Positions 17,552 to 26,620 of a DNA stretch of 64,000 bases are shown in pieces (the stretch's first letter is position 1; each line of letters opens with the position of its first letter). Location: NCBI RefSeq assembly GCF_045290345.1, contig NZ_CP155447.1, positions 8,432,001 through 8,496,000 on the forward strand, given 5' to 3'. The notes under the pieces are model-generated. The model was not told where the DNA came from and searched no databases. It was given only the letters and a program-made list of their open reading frames with translations. A program made the translations under genes and the position numbers. The DNA comes from Singulisphaera sp045290345. Its GTDB lineage: Bacteria > Planctomycetota > Planctomycetia > Isosphaerales > Isosphaeraceae.

Positions 17552-20500
17552 TTACTTCGCCGATTTCACGGTCGGGACCTGGGCCTTGGAATCGCCTGGT
17601 GGCTTGGCCAGGCTCGCCTCGGGCGCTCGACTCATGAGGTACGCAAACAGGTTGCGGATCTCCGGGTCGGTGAGCTTGGTCATCAGGCCGTCGGGCATCA
17701 GTGAGATCGGCAACGCCTGGAGCGTTTCGATCTCGTCGCGGTTGACGAGCGTCGTTTGGTTATCGACCCCGCGGAGGGTGACGGTCCGGGTGTTCTGGTC
17801 GTGGATCAGGCCGCTGAGTGTCCTGCCATCGTTCGTGAACACCGCGAAGTTCGTGAATTCCTCGCGGATCGCCGCGCTCGGGTCGGCGATGGCCAGCAGC
17901 AGGAAGTCGAGATTCGTCCGTTCGTAACCCGTCAGGTCGGGCCCGGCGTCTCCTCCTTCACCGAACAGTTTGTGGCAAGTGGCGCAATTCTTGGTGAACA
18001 CCTCGCGGCCGGCGCTCAGATCACCGCGACCGTCGCGCACCAGAGTCTGAAGCCGCTGGATCAGCTTCTGGGTCTCTGCCGGAGTGGCTCTGGTTTTGCC
18101 CCAGAGCGTGTCGATGCGTCGATCAATTTGCGGGTCGTGATGCAGGCGCATCTGCTGCACGATGTCCATGGGAATCGTGCGGTGATCGATCGTCGAAGCG
18201 TCGATCTCGTTCAGGAGCGCGACCGTCCAGTTCTTTCGGCTCGCCAGCAATCGATGGGCCGTGCTGCGGAGCGCCTGCTCGTCGGGGAGCGTCGAGTGAT
18301 ACTGTCTCAGGACGACCTGGCCGACGGTCGGGTCGTCGTAGTTCATCAACGCTTCCAGGGCGACACGCTTAATTGCATGGGATGATGAGGTTGCCAGCAA
18401 GTTCTTGAGCACTCCAACCGCCTTGGGCTGGCGCAACTGGCCGAGGATCTCGATGTAGGCCAGCCGGGTCGGCCGATCGGCCCGCTCGTCAGCCACGATC
18501 TTGATCGCTTGCTCCACCGACTCCGCCTTGCCGAGCCTCAAGCCCAGGGCCAGGTCGGACTTGCCGAGACTCTGCTGGTACTTATCCAACGCCTCGGCCA
18601 AGGCGGGGGGCAAACCGCTGATTTTGCGGCCGCGGAACGCCTCCATCAGCCCGACCATCAGTCGGGTCGTTTGCTCCTGTCCTGGTGACATCGCCAGCAG
18701 TTGAGCGCAGGTCTCGAGGTTCTCGGGACCCCCTGCCATCGCGTACCGCTGCATCAAGCGTTCGAGGACGAAGCGATCGACGATCGGCAAACGCCAGATC
18801 GCCTTGTCTTGAAACAAGGCGCGGACCGCTTCGCGATCGGACTCGGTCTTGGCTTCGAGGGCCCACCAGAGCAACAGTGGGATGTGCTTGTCGTCAATGT
18901 CCTCAGTTCGCGCCAGCAGAACCCGAACGATCGGTAGCCCTTTGGAGGCAGGGAGCCGCTTCGCGCTGGAAGCAAGCTGAGAGCGGACATCTCGATCGGA
19001 CTCGGTCTGAGCCAGGGCCGTGAGCTTGCCGGCGATTGGGTCCGAGACGTCTTTGCCGTCACCCAGCAGGCGGATCGCCCAGCGGCGCACGTTCGGGTCG
19101 CGATGCCCAAGCGCACGGGTCGCCGCGTCCTCGTCGAACTTGCCCGACAGGTTGAGTGCCCAGAGGGCGTCAAGGGCGTGGGGGTTCTCGTCGTCGCCCG
19201 CAAGCTTGCGAAGTTGAGGAATCAGGGTTTCGTCGTGACGATCGCCCAGTAAGAGCAAGGCTTGCCGACGCTGCCACTTGTTACTATGTTTCAGCATGTC
19301 GACGAGTTGCACGCCGCTCAATTTGGCGAGGTTGAAGGGGGCGATCGGCCGGCTTCCCTTCGCCTGCAGCCGGTAGAGTCGTCCGCTTTCCTTGTGCCAG
19401 TTGTCCCGAGGGTCGACGTGGCTCAAACGGCTGTCGTACCAGTCGGCCATGTAGACGGCTCCGTCCGGACCCACTTCGAGGTCGACGGGCCGGAACCAAC
19501 GGTCATTGGTCACCACGATGGGGGGCAGGTCGACGGTGCGATAAGTGGAGGTGTCACGCAAGAGCCGGCTGGCGAGGACGCGGTTGTGGAGCGCGTCGGC
19601 CGAGATCACCGTGCCATTGTATCGAGGGGGAAATGCGCCTCCTTCGTAGATCGCGAACGTCTGGCTGAATCGCTCCGGGAAGCCTTCGTGGAGCATGTGG
19701 TGGTAGTAGCCGAAGGCATAGGGGTTGGTCAAGGGGCCGTGCTTGCCCCAGTTCTTCTCGGCGTAGCCCCCCTGGACATAATGCATGCCCCGGGTGTTCC
19801 CACCGTTGGTGCCCGAGAAGACCCGGCCGACCGAGTCGATTTCGAGGCTGAACGTGTTGCCGCCCCCCTCGGCGTAGATCTCGAAGACCTTCGTCTCGGG
19901 ATGATAGCGCCAGATCATCTGGCCCTTGAAGTGGACGTTCTTGGTGACGGCGGAGTTGATCGTGCCGGTGGTCGTGCTGCCGTTGGCGCCGTAGATCCAG
20001 CCATCGGGCCCCCACTCGAGATTGTTGGTCACCGAATGGGTGTCTTCCAGGCCGAACCCGCTGAGGTGGACCGTGGGGTCGGCATCCGGGACGTCGTTAC
20101 CGTCGGCGTCGGGATAAAAGAGCAGGTAAGGCGGATTGAGGACCCAGATGCCACCGCGGCCCACCAGTACCGAAGAGACGATGTTTAATCCCGTGAGCAC
20201 GTCTTTGATTTTGTCGTAGGAACCATCGCCGTCGGTATCCTCGAGCACGGTGACCTTATCGGCCCCGGGCACATGGTGGGGCGGAGGGGGCGGGACCTTG
20301 TCGAACACCGCGCGGAGATACTGGTCGTACTTGACGACCTTGAGGCCGGCCGGGAACGGATACTGGAGATACTGCACGACCCAGAGCCGTCCGCGTTGAT
20401 CCCAGGTCAGGTCGAGGGGCTGGCGGATGGCCGGCTCGGAGGCAAGGAGCTGGAGCTCGAGGTCGTCCGCAACCTGGAACTTTTTGAGGGTCTCGGCGGG

Positions 20501-21427
20501 CGATGTGGGAAGTGACTCGTCGCCGGTCACACCTTTCCCCTGGAAGCTCCGAATCATTCGCTCGACCTGCTCGTTGGCGGCGAGCCCGTCCTTGTACTTG
20601 TCTCGCGCGTTCTCCTTTTTCGTGGCCGCCGGCCGGTTCAAGGCCCAGTGGATGGCGTTGGACAGCAAGCGATTGAACGCGGGGAGCTTGAAGTCATCGG
20701 GGTGGCCCAGCGACGTGTAGAAGACCCGTGAGTTCTCCTGGAACCGATTCGTCCATGCGACCGGGTAGCTAACGGCTTGCCCCTGATCGACGGTCTGGCC
20801 CCGGAGCAACACGGTCGTCTTGGATCCGAGATCCACCGACTTGTAGAGCGATCCGGCTGAGTGGAATGAGGCCGAGGGGAGGCCGGCGAGGAGTTCCTGT
20901 TTCTCGGCTCCAGGGGCGATCGAGACGTCGGTTCCTGCCTGATTCGGGAGGTCGCCCGCATAGCGGCCGCCAAGCACCGCCACATCGAAGTCGGCCCATT
21001 GCGCATGATTCGCCGGGGGCGAACCCGAACTCAGGGCAAAGGCATGGCTCGACGTGCGGAGGGCGACCAACGGCTTGCCCGCTTCGAGATAGCCGCGGAT
21101 CAGGGCCAATTCCGCTTCGGGGAGGGTGCGACGCCGCACGCTCAGCACGAGTAGATCCGCCTTCTTCAATGCGTCCAGGCCGGGAAAATGGTTGGGGTCG
21201 TTCGGGTCGGGTCGGATGATTGTCGTGCGGAAGCCGGGGGATGCCAGTTCGCGTTGGATGAACTCAGGCAGCGTTTCGCCGGTGCGGTATCCCTCCTCAC
21301 CGATCAGGAAAACGAGGTGAGGAACCGGAGCCGGCTCAGCCGCGCGAGTGGCGGAACCGAAGCCGACCAAGGCCATCCCAACCCACGCAAAAAGCAATCG
21401 CCTGATGCATATCCAAGGCTGAGGCAT
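17552..21427 (-). CDS. ThuA-PVC dehydrogenase-HEAT-cytochrome c protein
   Basis: This 1,291-residue exported protein is the full-length version of the gene split at 8351-11412. In order: a signal peptide; ThuA (HLVFLIGEEGYRTGETLPEF, about residues 36-265); the PVC propeller (VADDLELQLLASEPAIRQP, WDQRGRLWVVQYLQYPFP, LEDTDGDGSYDKIKD, LEWGPDGWIYGANG, VGPDGAVYMADWYD, about 320-700); HEAT-like repeats (about 720-1120); and a cytochrome c domain with CATCHKLFGEGGDAGPDLTG near residue 1150. The tail NREIETLQ-like segment and LMPDGLMTKLTDPEIRNLFAYL are family hallmarks. It is likely periplasmic, coupling oxidation of a sugar or alcohol to a haem relay, but no substrate is known. The next gene downstream on this strand is the DUF1549/1553 gene, 183 bases away. 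Confidence 0.92.
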   Translation of the reverse strand: MPQPWICIRRLLFAWVGMALVGFGSATRAAEPAPVPHLVFLIGEEGYRTGETLPEFIQRELASPGFRTTIIRPDPNDPNHFPGLDALKKADLLVLSVRRRTLPEAELALIRGYLEAGKPLVALRTSSHAFALSSGSPPANHAQWADFDVAVLGGRYAGDLPNQAGTDVSIAPGAEKQELLAGLPSASFHSAGSLYKSVDLGSKTTVLLRGQTVDQGQAVSYPVAWTNRFQENSRVFYTSLGHPDDFKLPAFNRLLSNAIHWALNRPAATKKENARDKYKDGLAANEQVERMIRSFQGKGVTGDESLPTSPAETLKKFQVADDLELQLLASEPAIRQPLDLTWDQRGRLWVVQYLQYPFPAGLKVVKYDQYLRAVFDKVPPPPPHHVPGADKVTVLEDTDGDGSYDKIKDVLTGLNIVSSVLVGRGGIWVLNPPYLLFYPDADGNDVPDADPTVHLSGFGLEDTHSVTNNLEWGPDGWIYGANGSTTTGTINSAVTKNVHFKGQMIWRYHPETKVFEIYAEGGGNTFSLEIDSVGRVFSGTNGGNTRGMHYVQGGYAEKNWGKHGPLTNPYAFGYYHHMLHEGFPERFSQTFAIYEGGAFPPRYNGTVISADALHNRVLASRLLRDTSTYRTVDLPPIVVTNDRWFRPVDLEVGPDGAVYMADWYDSRLSHVDPRDNWHKESGRLYRLQAKGSRPIAPFNLAKLSGVQLVDMLKHSNKWQRRQALLLLGDRHDETLIPQLRKLAGDDENPHALDALWALNLSGKFDEDAATRALGHRDPNVRRWAIRLLGDGKDVSDPIAGKLTALAQTESDRDVRSQLASSAKRLPASKGLPIVRVLLARTEDIDDKHIPLLLWWALEAKTESDREAVRALFQDKAIWRLPIVDRFVLERLMQRYAMAGGPENLETCAQLLAMSPGQEQTTRLMVGLMEAFRGRKISGLPPALAEALDKYQQSLGKSDLALGLRLGKAESVEQAIKIVADERADRPTRLAYIEILGQLRQPKAVGVLKNLLATSSSHAIKRVALEALMNYDDPTVGQVVLRQYHSTLPDEQALRSTAHRLLASRKNWTVALLNEIDASTIDHRTIPMDIVQQMRLHHDPQIDRRIDTLWGKTRATPAETQKLIQRLQTLVRDGRGDLSAGREVFTKNCATCHKLFGEGGDAGPDLTGYERTNLDFLLLAIADPSAAIREEFTNFAVFTNDGRTLSGLIHDQNTRTVTLRGVDNQTTLVNRDEIETLQALPISLMPDGLMTKLTDPEIRNLFAYLMSRAPEASLAKPPGDSKAQVPTVKSAK

Positions 21428-21524
21428 CTGAGTCTCCGGTGATGCGTCGAGGACCGGGGGGGACTGGCTCTTGGGGGAACGTTGCCGGGAGCGATCTACG
21501 TGTTCACTCAGGTTACCGAGTGCT

Positions 21525-21555
21525 GAGTCCAGCGGACGGAACGTCCGCTGGACTC
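21525..21555 (-). terminator. perfect 14-bp inverted repeat, probable terminator
   Basis: GAGTCCAGCGGACG, a 3-base loop and its exact reverse complement occupy 21525-21555, in the gap between the Gfo/Idh stop (21593) and the next gene's start (21427). The stem is strong, but no clear T-run follows in the leftward direction. A terminator is the most economical reading; an operator is possible because of the perfect symmetry. Confidence 0.55.
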
Positions 21556-21592
21556 GGGAGGCCTTAACTCAGATTCAAAATGAGGAAGATGT

Positions 21593-22937
21593 TCAGGAGA
21601 CCCAGGCGGGTTCCCATCCCTTGCGGTACGGCTTCGTAAGCATCTCGTTCGCCGGGGAGTGGTTCGTAATCTTGAGCGCGTCGGCGTCCCAGCGCAGTTC
21701 TTGCTCGGGGTTGCGGATCGCGATCGATCCGAGCATCACGGTCTCGGTCAACGGGCCGGAGTAGTCGAAATTCGAGGTGGTCTGTCCCTCTCCGCGACAG
21801 GCATCGGCCCAGGAGACATAGTGGTCGCGCTCGGGCACGGTCTCGATCTTGAATTCCGCGAACCGGTCTTCCGGAAGCAACCGAGGGGCGGCGACGTGGG
21901 GGATGATCAGCGATCCTTTTTCGCCGATCAGCAACGAACCCGCGGTGGGGAGCTTGGTTCCTTCCTTCAGACCGAGAGCCTCGTGCGGGGGGAAGTGCCC
22001 CTCACCGTCGTACCACGTTAGTTTGAGCGTTTGGCCCGCGGTTCGTGCGGTCCCCGGGAATTCATACTGGACTTTAGAACGGCGGACCCAGAGATCGCTC
22101 GGGAGCGGAGGCGCTTCGCCTCGGATTGTGGTCGGAGCCGTCAACTCCAGGGACTTGAAGACGGGGTCGAGGATGTGGCAAGCGAAGTCGCCGATCTGCC
22201 CCGTGCTGAAATCCTGCCAGGCACGCCAGTTGAAGTCATGATAGATTTTTTCCTTGTACGGCCGGGTCGGCGCGACGCCGAGCCAATCGTCCCAGTGCAC
22301 GTTCGTGGGGACCGGGTCGCTACCGGCCGGGCGTTCGTCGACCAGCATCCAGATCAACGGGCCGCTCTGCCAGGAGTGGACCTCCTTGACCTTGCCGATC
22401 ACGCCGTCGTGGACGAGCTTGACGGCCGTGCGATAGGCGGAGTGCGACTGGATCTGGTTGCCCATCTGCGTCACGACGCGGGCCTTGGTGGCCGCAAGAC
22501 GCATCTGCCTGGTTTCAAAGACCGTGTGGGCGAGGGGCTTCTGACAGAAAACATGCTTGCCCAACTGCATCGCGGCCAGCGAAATTGGCGCATGCATGTG
22601 ATCGGGTGTGGATACGATGACGGCGTCGATATTGCGGGCGTTATCCAGAACCTTGCGCCAGTCGAATTCCTTGGCCGCTTTGGGGTACTCCTTGGCCGCT
22701 CTTCCGAGACGGTCCGGACCTTCGTCGATATCGCAGATCGAGACGATATCGACATGAGGACTGGCGGCAACCGACGTGATCCGACCACCCCTTGCCCCAG
22801 ACGCCGATCGCCGCGACGCGAAGCCGCTCATTGGCTCCGTAGACCCGCGACCACCCGGCTGCACTCAATACCCCCACGCCACCGGCGACGACGGATCGCT
22901 CCAAAAAGCGACGACGAGAAATCGGCTTGGACATCAT
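21593..22937 (-). pseudogene. Gfo/Idh/MocA family oxidoreductase with a frameshift near its N-terminus
   Basis: The main frame carries a Gfo/Idh/MocA NAD(P)-dependent sugar oxidoreductase: IVSICDIDE, NIDAVIVSTPDHMHAP, GKHVFCQKPLAH, QMGNQIQS, WHDFNWR-type substrate loop and VMLGSIAIR. It lacks a proper start. The Tat leader MSKPISRRRFLERSVVAGGVG and the opening strand LRVAAIGVWGKGWSD lie in a different frame reading from 22937. They join the main frame (ITSVAASPHVDIV) at about 22775-22782. Relatives I remember read GKGWSD directly into xITSVAASP, so about two bases are missing (or one is extra). The ATG pair at 22937/22934 follows a good GGGAGAAG site. Either the gene is a recent pseudogene or the base calls are wrong here. 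The rest shows no further damage. Confidence 0.8.
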
Positions 22938-23239
22938 GGAACACTTCTCCCAATTCCGTCGGATCGAACCCAAGCGAGAGCCAATGCCCTCTCGTCTGAT
23001 CGGTAAGCAGGCCTGACGACGATCGCGCGAGGCGACCAACTCTCAAATCGCTGATAATCAAGGGACCCGGCACGGGGTTGCCCTGTTTGTGATTCACGAT
23101 ATTGTTTCACAGTCGTCGAACAAAAGCGACGGGCCAACGGTCGAAGTTTGCCCTCTTGTTGAAGGTGAAGGGCGCTCTCGGACCAGAGCAGAGCGGCCCG
23201 TCGGCGGAGGATTCGATCGAGCCGAATGTTCCCGCCGGT
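22938..23239. other. intergenic region, nothing recognised
   Basis: These 302 bases separate the amidohydrolase-like gene stop from the Gfo/Idh start. Only the ribosome binding site for the Gfo/Idh gene stands out (GGGAG about 9 bases before 22937). No hairpin or coding frame is convincing. Confidence 0.4.
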
Positions 23240-24196
23240 TTAGGTCGAGGAACGGGGGCCGAGGACCCTTGTCGCGTTTCCCGACCCGATGGCGCGGAGT
23301 TGATCGGCGTCGAGTGCGGACTCCTTGAGTTTCAGGGCCGCCGACTCAAAGTAGAAGAACGGCGCGTGGGAACCAAAGAGAACACGGTCGACCGGGATCT
23401 TCTGGAGCAGGTCGCCGACCCCGCCGACGAGTTCCAGCATGGCGATGTCGAATGTGATGTTGCCGGTCTTCGCCAGCGCCTCGAGTTTTTCGCCGCGCAG
23501 GCTTCGGAAGGCGTTGAGCAGCACCAGTTGCAAGTGCGGAAGGCGTTTCGCGTGTTCAAGGAGGGGGGTGGGATCGACGTGTTTCACCAGTACGAGCGGG
23601 TGCTGGGTGCGTTCGTCCTCCATGGTCAGAGGAATCTGAACGATGAGCTTCCGTGCTGCGGCCAGGTCGAGCAACTTGACGAAGTCGGGGTCGTCGAGCT
23701 GGTAGCCGTGATAGTTCGGATGCAGGCGAAGGCCCACCATCCCGTGTTCCTCCTGGCAGCGGCGGACATCGTCCTCCCAGTCGGGCAGCTTCGGATTGAC
23801 GGCGCCGAAGGGGAGGAGCAGGCCCTGACCGTGCGTCCGGCAGGCGGCGGCGAGCCGCGTGTTCACTCCGGCCAGATCGCGGTGCAGGATCGCGTCGAAA
23901 CTACCGGCCCAGGCCTGGCTGACCCGTTGGCGGCGGAGCTCGGCGACCAGGTCATTGATCTCGTCGCCGGGGAGCCGACGAAACGGCCAGTGCGAGAGTG
24001 ACACGTTCACATCAATGAGTGGGCTCGGTGCCTCGCCGTTCACGGGGGCGACCGGAGCCGGGTCGGCATTGGCCGCCCGCAACCGACGAGTATCGACCAG
24101 CGCTTCGCCGGCCAAGGTTCCCACCCCCAACGCGCCTGCTTTGAGAAAGGTTCGGCGATCGACCGGTTCGGAGGAAGCCGGGGTTCGTGTCGTCAT
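23240..24196 (-). CDS. Tat-exported amidohydrolase-fold protein lacking the usual metal ligands
   Basis: The protein of about 318 residues has a twin-arginine leader (VDRRTFLKAGALGVGTLAG) and a COG3618/amidohydrolase-2-type barrel. The expected metal sites are altered. The HxH after the first strand reads DVNVSLSHWP, the GH(T/S) strand reads LVLLNAFRS, and the catalytic GSD reads LFGSHAPF. Conserved alternatives remain (HWPFR, LHPNYHGYQ, MEDERTQHP), so the protein is under constraint but probably not a conventional metal hydrolase. The ATG at 24196 has AGGGGAAAGGA upstream and gives a normal Tat n-region. An earlier ATG at 24265, 8 bases past the neighbour's stop, would add 23 residues. It is encoded directly after a canonical amidohydrolase (24273-25067), so the two may act together. 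Confidence 0.78.
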   Translation of the reverse strand: MTTRTPASSEPVDRRTFLKAGALGVGTLAGEALVDTRRLRAANADPAPVAPVNGEAPSPLIDVNVSLSHWPFRRLPGDEINDLVAELRRQRVSQAWAGSFDAILHRDLAGVNTRLAAACRTHGQGLLLPFGAVNPKLPDWEDDVRRCQEEHGMVGLRLHPNYHGYQLDDPDFVKLLDLAAARKLIVQIPLTMEDERTQHPLVLVKHVDPTPLLEHAKRLPHLQLVLLNAFRSLRGEKLEALAKTGNITFDIAMLELVGGVGDLLQKIPVDRVLFGSHAPFFYFESAALKLKESALDADQLRAIGSGNATRVLGPRSST

Positions 24197-24272
24197 CGCG
24201 ATCGGATCCTTTCCCCTGGGAATTTGAGGTTGCAGAGGCTCGTTGATCTGGGTTTGCTCGCTCATAAGAGGG

Positions 24273-25067
24273 TCAGACCTTGATCCCTTTGGCTTCGAGG
24301 ATGGGCGTCAACTGCCGCCGCAGGTTGCCGGCCAGGATCAGCCGCCGGGGCTCGTCGGGCAAGTTGGCTCCGTAGACCTTGGCCAGTTGCGAGGCGAAGC
24401 TTCGGCCTCCGGCATCGCTGCCGTAGAGGATGCGTTCGGCCCCCAGCTCGCGCATCGCCATCTCGACGAATCCATTGGTCGGGTCCGAGCCGGCAAGGTC
24501 GATCGAGATCGACTTGTAAGGGCGGATGGCGCGGATCCCGAGTTCCCAGATGCCTCCGGTGTGGCCGCAGACCAAGGGGACTTCAGGATGCCGCTTGGCC
24601 AGTTCCACGAGGTCGTTGGGACTCGACTCGCCGGGATAAGTGGTTCCGTCTGTTTTGAACCAGGTGTGCTGGAAGATCACGGCCTTGAGCGCAGCGGCTC
24701 GCTCGATGATCGGATCGAGTTCGGGTGCGTTGCACTTCTTGGCGACCCAGAGCTTGATGCCGACCATCGGGCCGTCGCGCACGCAGCGATCGATCTCCGC
24801 GAGGCTGGCTTTCACGTGCTCGCCGCTCACGTAGACGAACCCGAACAGGCGGTCCGGGTAGTGTTTGAGGACTTCTAAGACCTGATCGTTCTCCACCCGA
24901 AGTTTTTCCGGGGTTGGGTTTTGCGACCAGGGCATGCCCATGTAGAGACAGAGCCGTTCGATCCCGACTCGGTCAGCGTAGCGGAAGATCTGTTCGATCC
25001 GCTCCAGAGGGGTGCGGCCGGGCACTCCCGACAGATGGCAGTGCAAGTCCCAGATAACATCCGGCAT
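24273..25067 (-). CDS. amidohydrolase-2 family metal-dependent hydrolase
   Basis: This 264-residue cytoplasmic TIM-barrel hydrolase keeps the canonical ligands: HxH in WDLHCHLSG, Lys in VGIKLWVAKK, His in IFQHTWFK, His in VCGHTGG and the catalytic Asp in LYGSDAGG. The family includes lactonases (L-fucono- and L-galactono-lactonase), decarboxylases and related hydrolases, so a lactone substrate is plausible but not shown. The ATG at 25067 is preferred because GGGAGG precedes it by 9 bases and the protein then starts directly at the first strand (MPDVIWDLHCH). A longer frame to 25253 would add 62 residues with no family match. The gene diverges from the sigma factor at 25256. Confidence 0.87.
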   Translation of the reverse strand: MPDVIWDLHCHLSGVPGRTPLERIEQIFRYADRVGIERLCLYMGMPWSQNPTPEKLRVENDQVLEVLKHYPDRLFGFVYVSGEHVKASLAEIDRCVRDGPMVGIKLWVAKKCNAPELDPIIERAAALKAVIFQHTWFKTDGTTYPGESSPNDLVELAKRHPEVPLVCGHTGGIWELGIRAIRPYKSISIDLAGSDPTNGFVEMAMRELGAERILYGSDAGGRSFASQLAKVYGANLPDEPRRLILAGNLRRQLTPILEAKGIKV

Positions 25068-25255
25068 CAACGGGAGCCTCCCGAGCCTCATGAACGCCTG
25101 TAAGCTGCGAGCGGCTCTAGATGACGGCTCGCGCGGCCGAAAGTCAAGTTGCTGCCTGTTTCGATCGAGCGTGAGAAAAAAATTTGCATTTGGGAGGCGG
25201 ATTGGGAGCAATAGAAGAGTAGAATGAGAGGAATAGGTTCCCTCTGAAGGCACGT

Positions 25256-26284
25256 GTGGGGCGGATGCTCAACCAACTCAGCGACGCAAGCTTACTGGAA
25301 CGCTTTGTCACCTCTCGCGAGGAAGATGCGTTCGCGACGTTGGTGCAGCGGCACGGGCCTCGCGTCCTCGGTGCCTGCCGGCGGATCCTCCGCAACGAGC
25401 ATGATGCCGAAGAGGTTTCTCAGGCCACGTTCCTGGTCCTGGCACGCAAGGCGGGCGACATCCCCTGGCGAGAGTCGGTGGGGGCTTGGCTCTGCGCGGT
25501 GGCCCATCGGCTGTCATTGAACGCGCGTGCCGGTGTTTCGCGTCGCTCGCGCCATGAGCTGCCCGTGGCGGCCTTGGTGCCGGCCGGGGCAGACCTGGGT
25601 TATGCCTCGTTTCCGGAGGAGTGCCACCCCCAGGCCGACCCGTTTGCCGAGATCGCCCGTCGCGAGCTGCGGCGGGTGCTTGATGAGGAATTGTCCTGCC
25701 TGCCCGAGAAGTATCGTGCTCCGATGGTGCTCTGTTACCTGGAAGGGCTGACCAACGAGGAAGCTGCGCAGCAGTTGGGTTGGCCCTCCGGTTCGATGTC
25801 GCGGCGGCTGGAGCGGGCCCGAACGATACTTCGGCAGCGGTTAGCGAGCCGGGGTTTATGGCTCGGCCTACTCCTTGTCTTGACCGTGACGGTCTCTCTC
25901 AGGGCCTTGCGAGTCTCTCCCCGGGAGGGAGGGAATGCCTTCGTGATGGTTCGTGAGGCGATGGAGCCGTTCAAGACGCATGAGGAGGGGGGCGAGGACT
26001 TACAGCGTCTCCTGGCCACGCTTAGCCGGTCTGACGAGCCGGTTCCTTCGTTGCTTGACGCCATGGTGGTCGCCCGGCGCTCGGCCACGATCGCCGAGCG
26101 AATCGAGAAGTTTGATCCGGGGACAGACCGCGCGAAGTGGGTCCTGTACACTGCCGGGATGCGTCAGTCTGCCAACGAGATGGCCGAAGCGGTTGAGCGC
26201 GGCGATTCGTCCGACGTTGTGGCGGCGGCCCGCCAGTTGAACCAACGCTGCATTCAGTGTCACGTGGCCTTCCGACTTGATTGA
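25256..26284 (+). CDS. ECF sigma factor fused to a membrane segment and a C-terminal cytochrome c'-like haem domain
   Basis: Residues about 10-75 are sigma-70 region 2 (ERFVTSREEDAFATLVQRH, NEHDAEEVSQATFLVLARK). Residues about 140-200 are region 4 (CLPEKYRAPMVLCYLEGLT, EEAAQQLGWPSGSMSRRLERAR). One hydrophobic helix follows at about 204-222 (LWLGLLLVLTVTVSLRALRV). The last 120 residues form an alpha-helical domain ending in CIQCHVAFRLD. The CxxCH lies at residues 332-336, seven residues from the C-terminus, the placement typical of cytochrome c' four-helix bundles (CxxCHxxFR). Arg-rich sequence before the helix suggests N-in/C-out topology, so the haem domain would be periplasmic. No anti-sigma gene is adjacent. 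AAGG six bases before the GTG at 25256 supports that start; an ATG at 25265 is the alternative. Haem attachment and signalling are inferred. Confidence 0.85.
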   Translation: MGRMLNQLSDASLLERFVTSREEDAFATLVQRHGPRVLGACRRILRNEHDAEEVSQATFLVLARKAGDIPWRESVGAWLCAVAHRLSLNARAGVSRRSRHELPVAALVPAGADLGYASFPEECHPQADPFAEIARRELRRVLDEELSCLPEKYRAPMVLCYLEGLTNEEAAQQLGWPSGSMSRRLERARTILRQRLASRGLWLGLLLVLTVTVSLRALRVSPREGGNAFVMVREAMEPFKTHEEGGEDLQRLLATLSRSDEPVPSLLDAMVVARRSATIAERIEKFDPGTDRAKWVLYTAGMRQSANEMAEAVERGDSSDVVAAARQLNQRCIQCHVAFRLD

Positions 26285-26620
26285 GCGTGGGAATCCGCCG
26301 GCCCTTGATCTGGAATCAAGCTCCGGGCTAAGCGGAGGGGGCGCGTTGTCATCGTGCGCCGCTCGTTCCCTCGGGGGGATCGGCTCGCGGTACCCCGTTG
26401 TCGCGCGGTCGCCCCAGCGCTAAACTGGCCGGTGAAGATCGACTCCGCTCCTGTCGACCTCATCCGTGCGAACTTGGGACATTCGGGTCGTCCGCCACGG
26501 CTCGACTTGCGCCTCGTTTCCGATGGTCGAAGGCTCCCGGCGGATTGTCTGCTCTTCCCCCTCTGGGGGACGATCCCTCCGTCCTTGGTCCTCTTGCGAG
26601 ATCACGAAAGGGCTTCGATC
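26285..26620 (+). other. intergenic region with a possible terminator hairpin
   Basis: These 336 bases follow the sigma factor gene. CTTGAT-CTGGA-ATCAAG at 26304-26320, extended by GCCC/GGGC outside, could end the sigma transcript, but there is no T-run. The rest should hold the promoter for the Gfo/Idh gene at 26621. I see no believable coding frame. Confidence 0.35.
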
